Assembly: GCA_937920455.1 (NCBI GenBank)
Contig: CALETX010000374.1
Coordinates: forward strand, 1-5,990
From: an uncultured bacterium
GTDB lineage: Bacteria > Verrucomicrobiota > Kiritimatiellia > UBA8416 > CALETX01
Direction: 5' to 3'
DNA length: 5,990 bases
Each line of letters begins with the position of its first letter. The stretch's first letter is position 1. The notes under the pieces were generated by a model. The model worked only from the letters and a program-made list of their open reading frames with translations. It was not told the origin of the DNA and searched no databases. Below are positions 5,968 to 5,990 of the stretch, piece by piece. Both the position numbers and the translations under genes were made by a program.

Positions 5968-5990
5968 AGCGGCCACGGAGCCGCTTTTTT
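5968..5990 (+). terminator. Terminator-like hairpin in the corrinoid gene leader, + strand orientation
   Basis: AGCGGC (5968-5973) and GCCGCT (5980-5985) form a 6-bp perfect stem with a 6-base loop, running into at least six Ts at the window edge. By orientation it would end + strand transcripts, yet no + strand gene is seen to its left within 3.6 kb. On the - strand it lies about 30 bases upstream of the corrinoid gene start and could be part of that leader, or the edge of a longer bidirectional terminator beyond the window. Confidence 0.45.

Noticed and set aside
5939..5990. Possible riboswitch (SAM or cobalamin type) before the corrinoid gene
   Set aside because: Only 52 bases of leader are in the window and no conserved core of these riboswitches is visible; one may exist beyond the edge but cannot be claimed.
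1..5990. CRISPR arrays, tRNA or rRNA genes, insertion sequences or phage genes
   Set aside because: No direct-repeat series, tRNA-like cloverleaf, transposase motif or terminal inverted repeats were seen; the window is almost fully occupied by recognised genes.

Overview
The window suggests a bacterium of moderate GC content with sigma-54-dependent regulation and corrinoid/tetrahydrofolate one-carbon metabolism. The lineage cannot be fixed from these genes. A separate folate-type pterin methyltransferase beside a free corrinoid protein is the sort of arrangement seen in anaerobes, acetogens and several environmental phyla, but that is inference only. All six protein-coding genes lie in two convergent blocks and gaps between genes are short; the longest internal gap is 128 bases (5172-5299).

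Left block, + strand (1-2319): the 3' part of a sigma-54 activator (NtrC-type AAA+ domain end plus Fis-type HTH, 5' end outside the window), then 13 bases later a 566-residue polytopic membrane protein of the GT-C / GT39 (ArnT- and PMT-like) glycosyltransferase kind. The tight spacing suggests co-transcription.

Right block, - strand (read from 5938 down to 2267): a free-standing corrinoid (B12-binding) protein, an intrinsic terminator followed by a plausible sigma-70-type promoter, a zinc homocysteine S-methyltransferase, a methyltetrahydrofolate-type pterin-binding methyltransferase, and a 2-dehydropantoate 2-reductase-like (PanE/ApbA) protein. The first three correspond to three of the four modules of cobalamin-dependent methionine synthase (Cob, Hcy and Fol of MetH) carried on separate polypeptides. 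No reactivation (AdoMet-binding) module is present in the window. The simplest reading is a split methionine synthase: methyl-THF to cob(I)alamin on the pterin protein, methyl-cob(III)alamin on the carrier, then methyl transfer to homocysteine. The corrinoid protein could also serve an additional catabolic methyltransferase outside the window.

The 3' ends of the two blocks overlap: the membrane-protein gene and the PanE-like gene share 53 bases tail to tail, with no room for a conventional terminator between them. The right edge holds a second terminator-like hairpin whose arms match those of the internal terminator.
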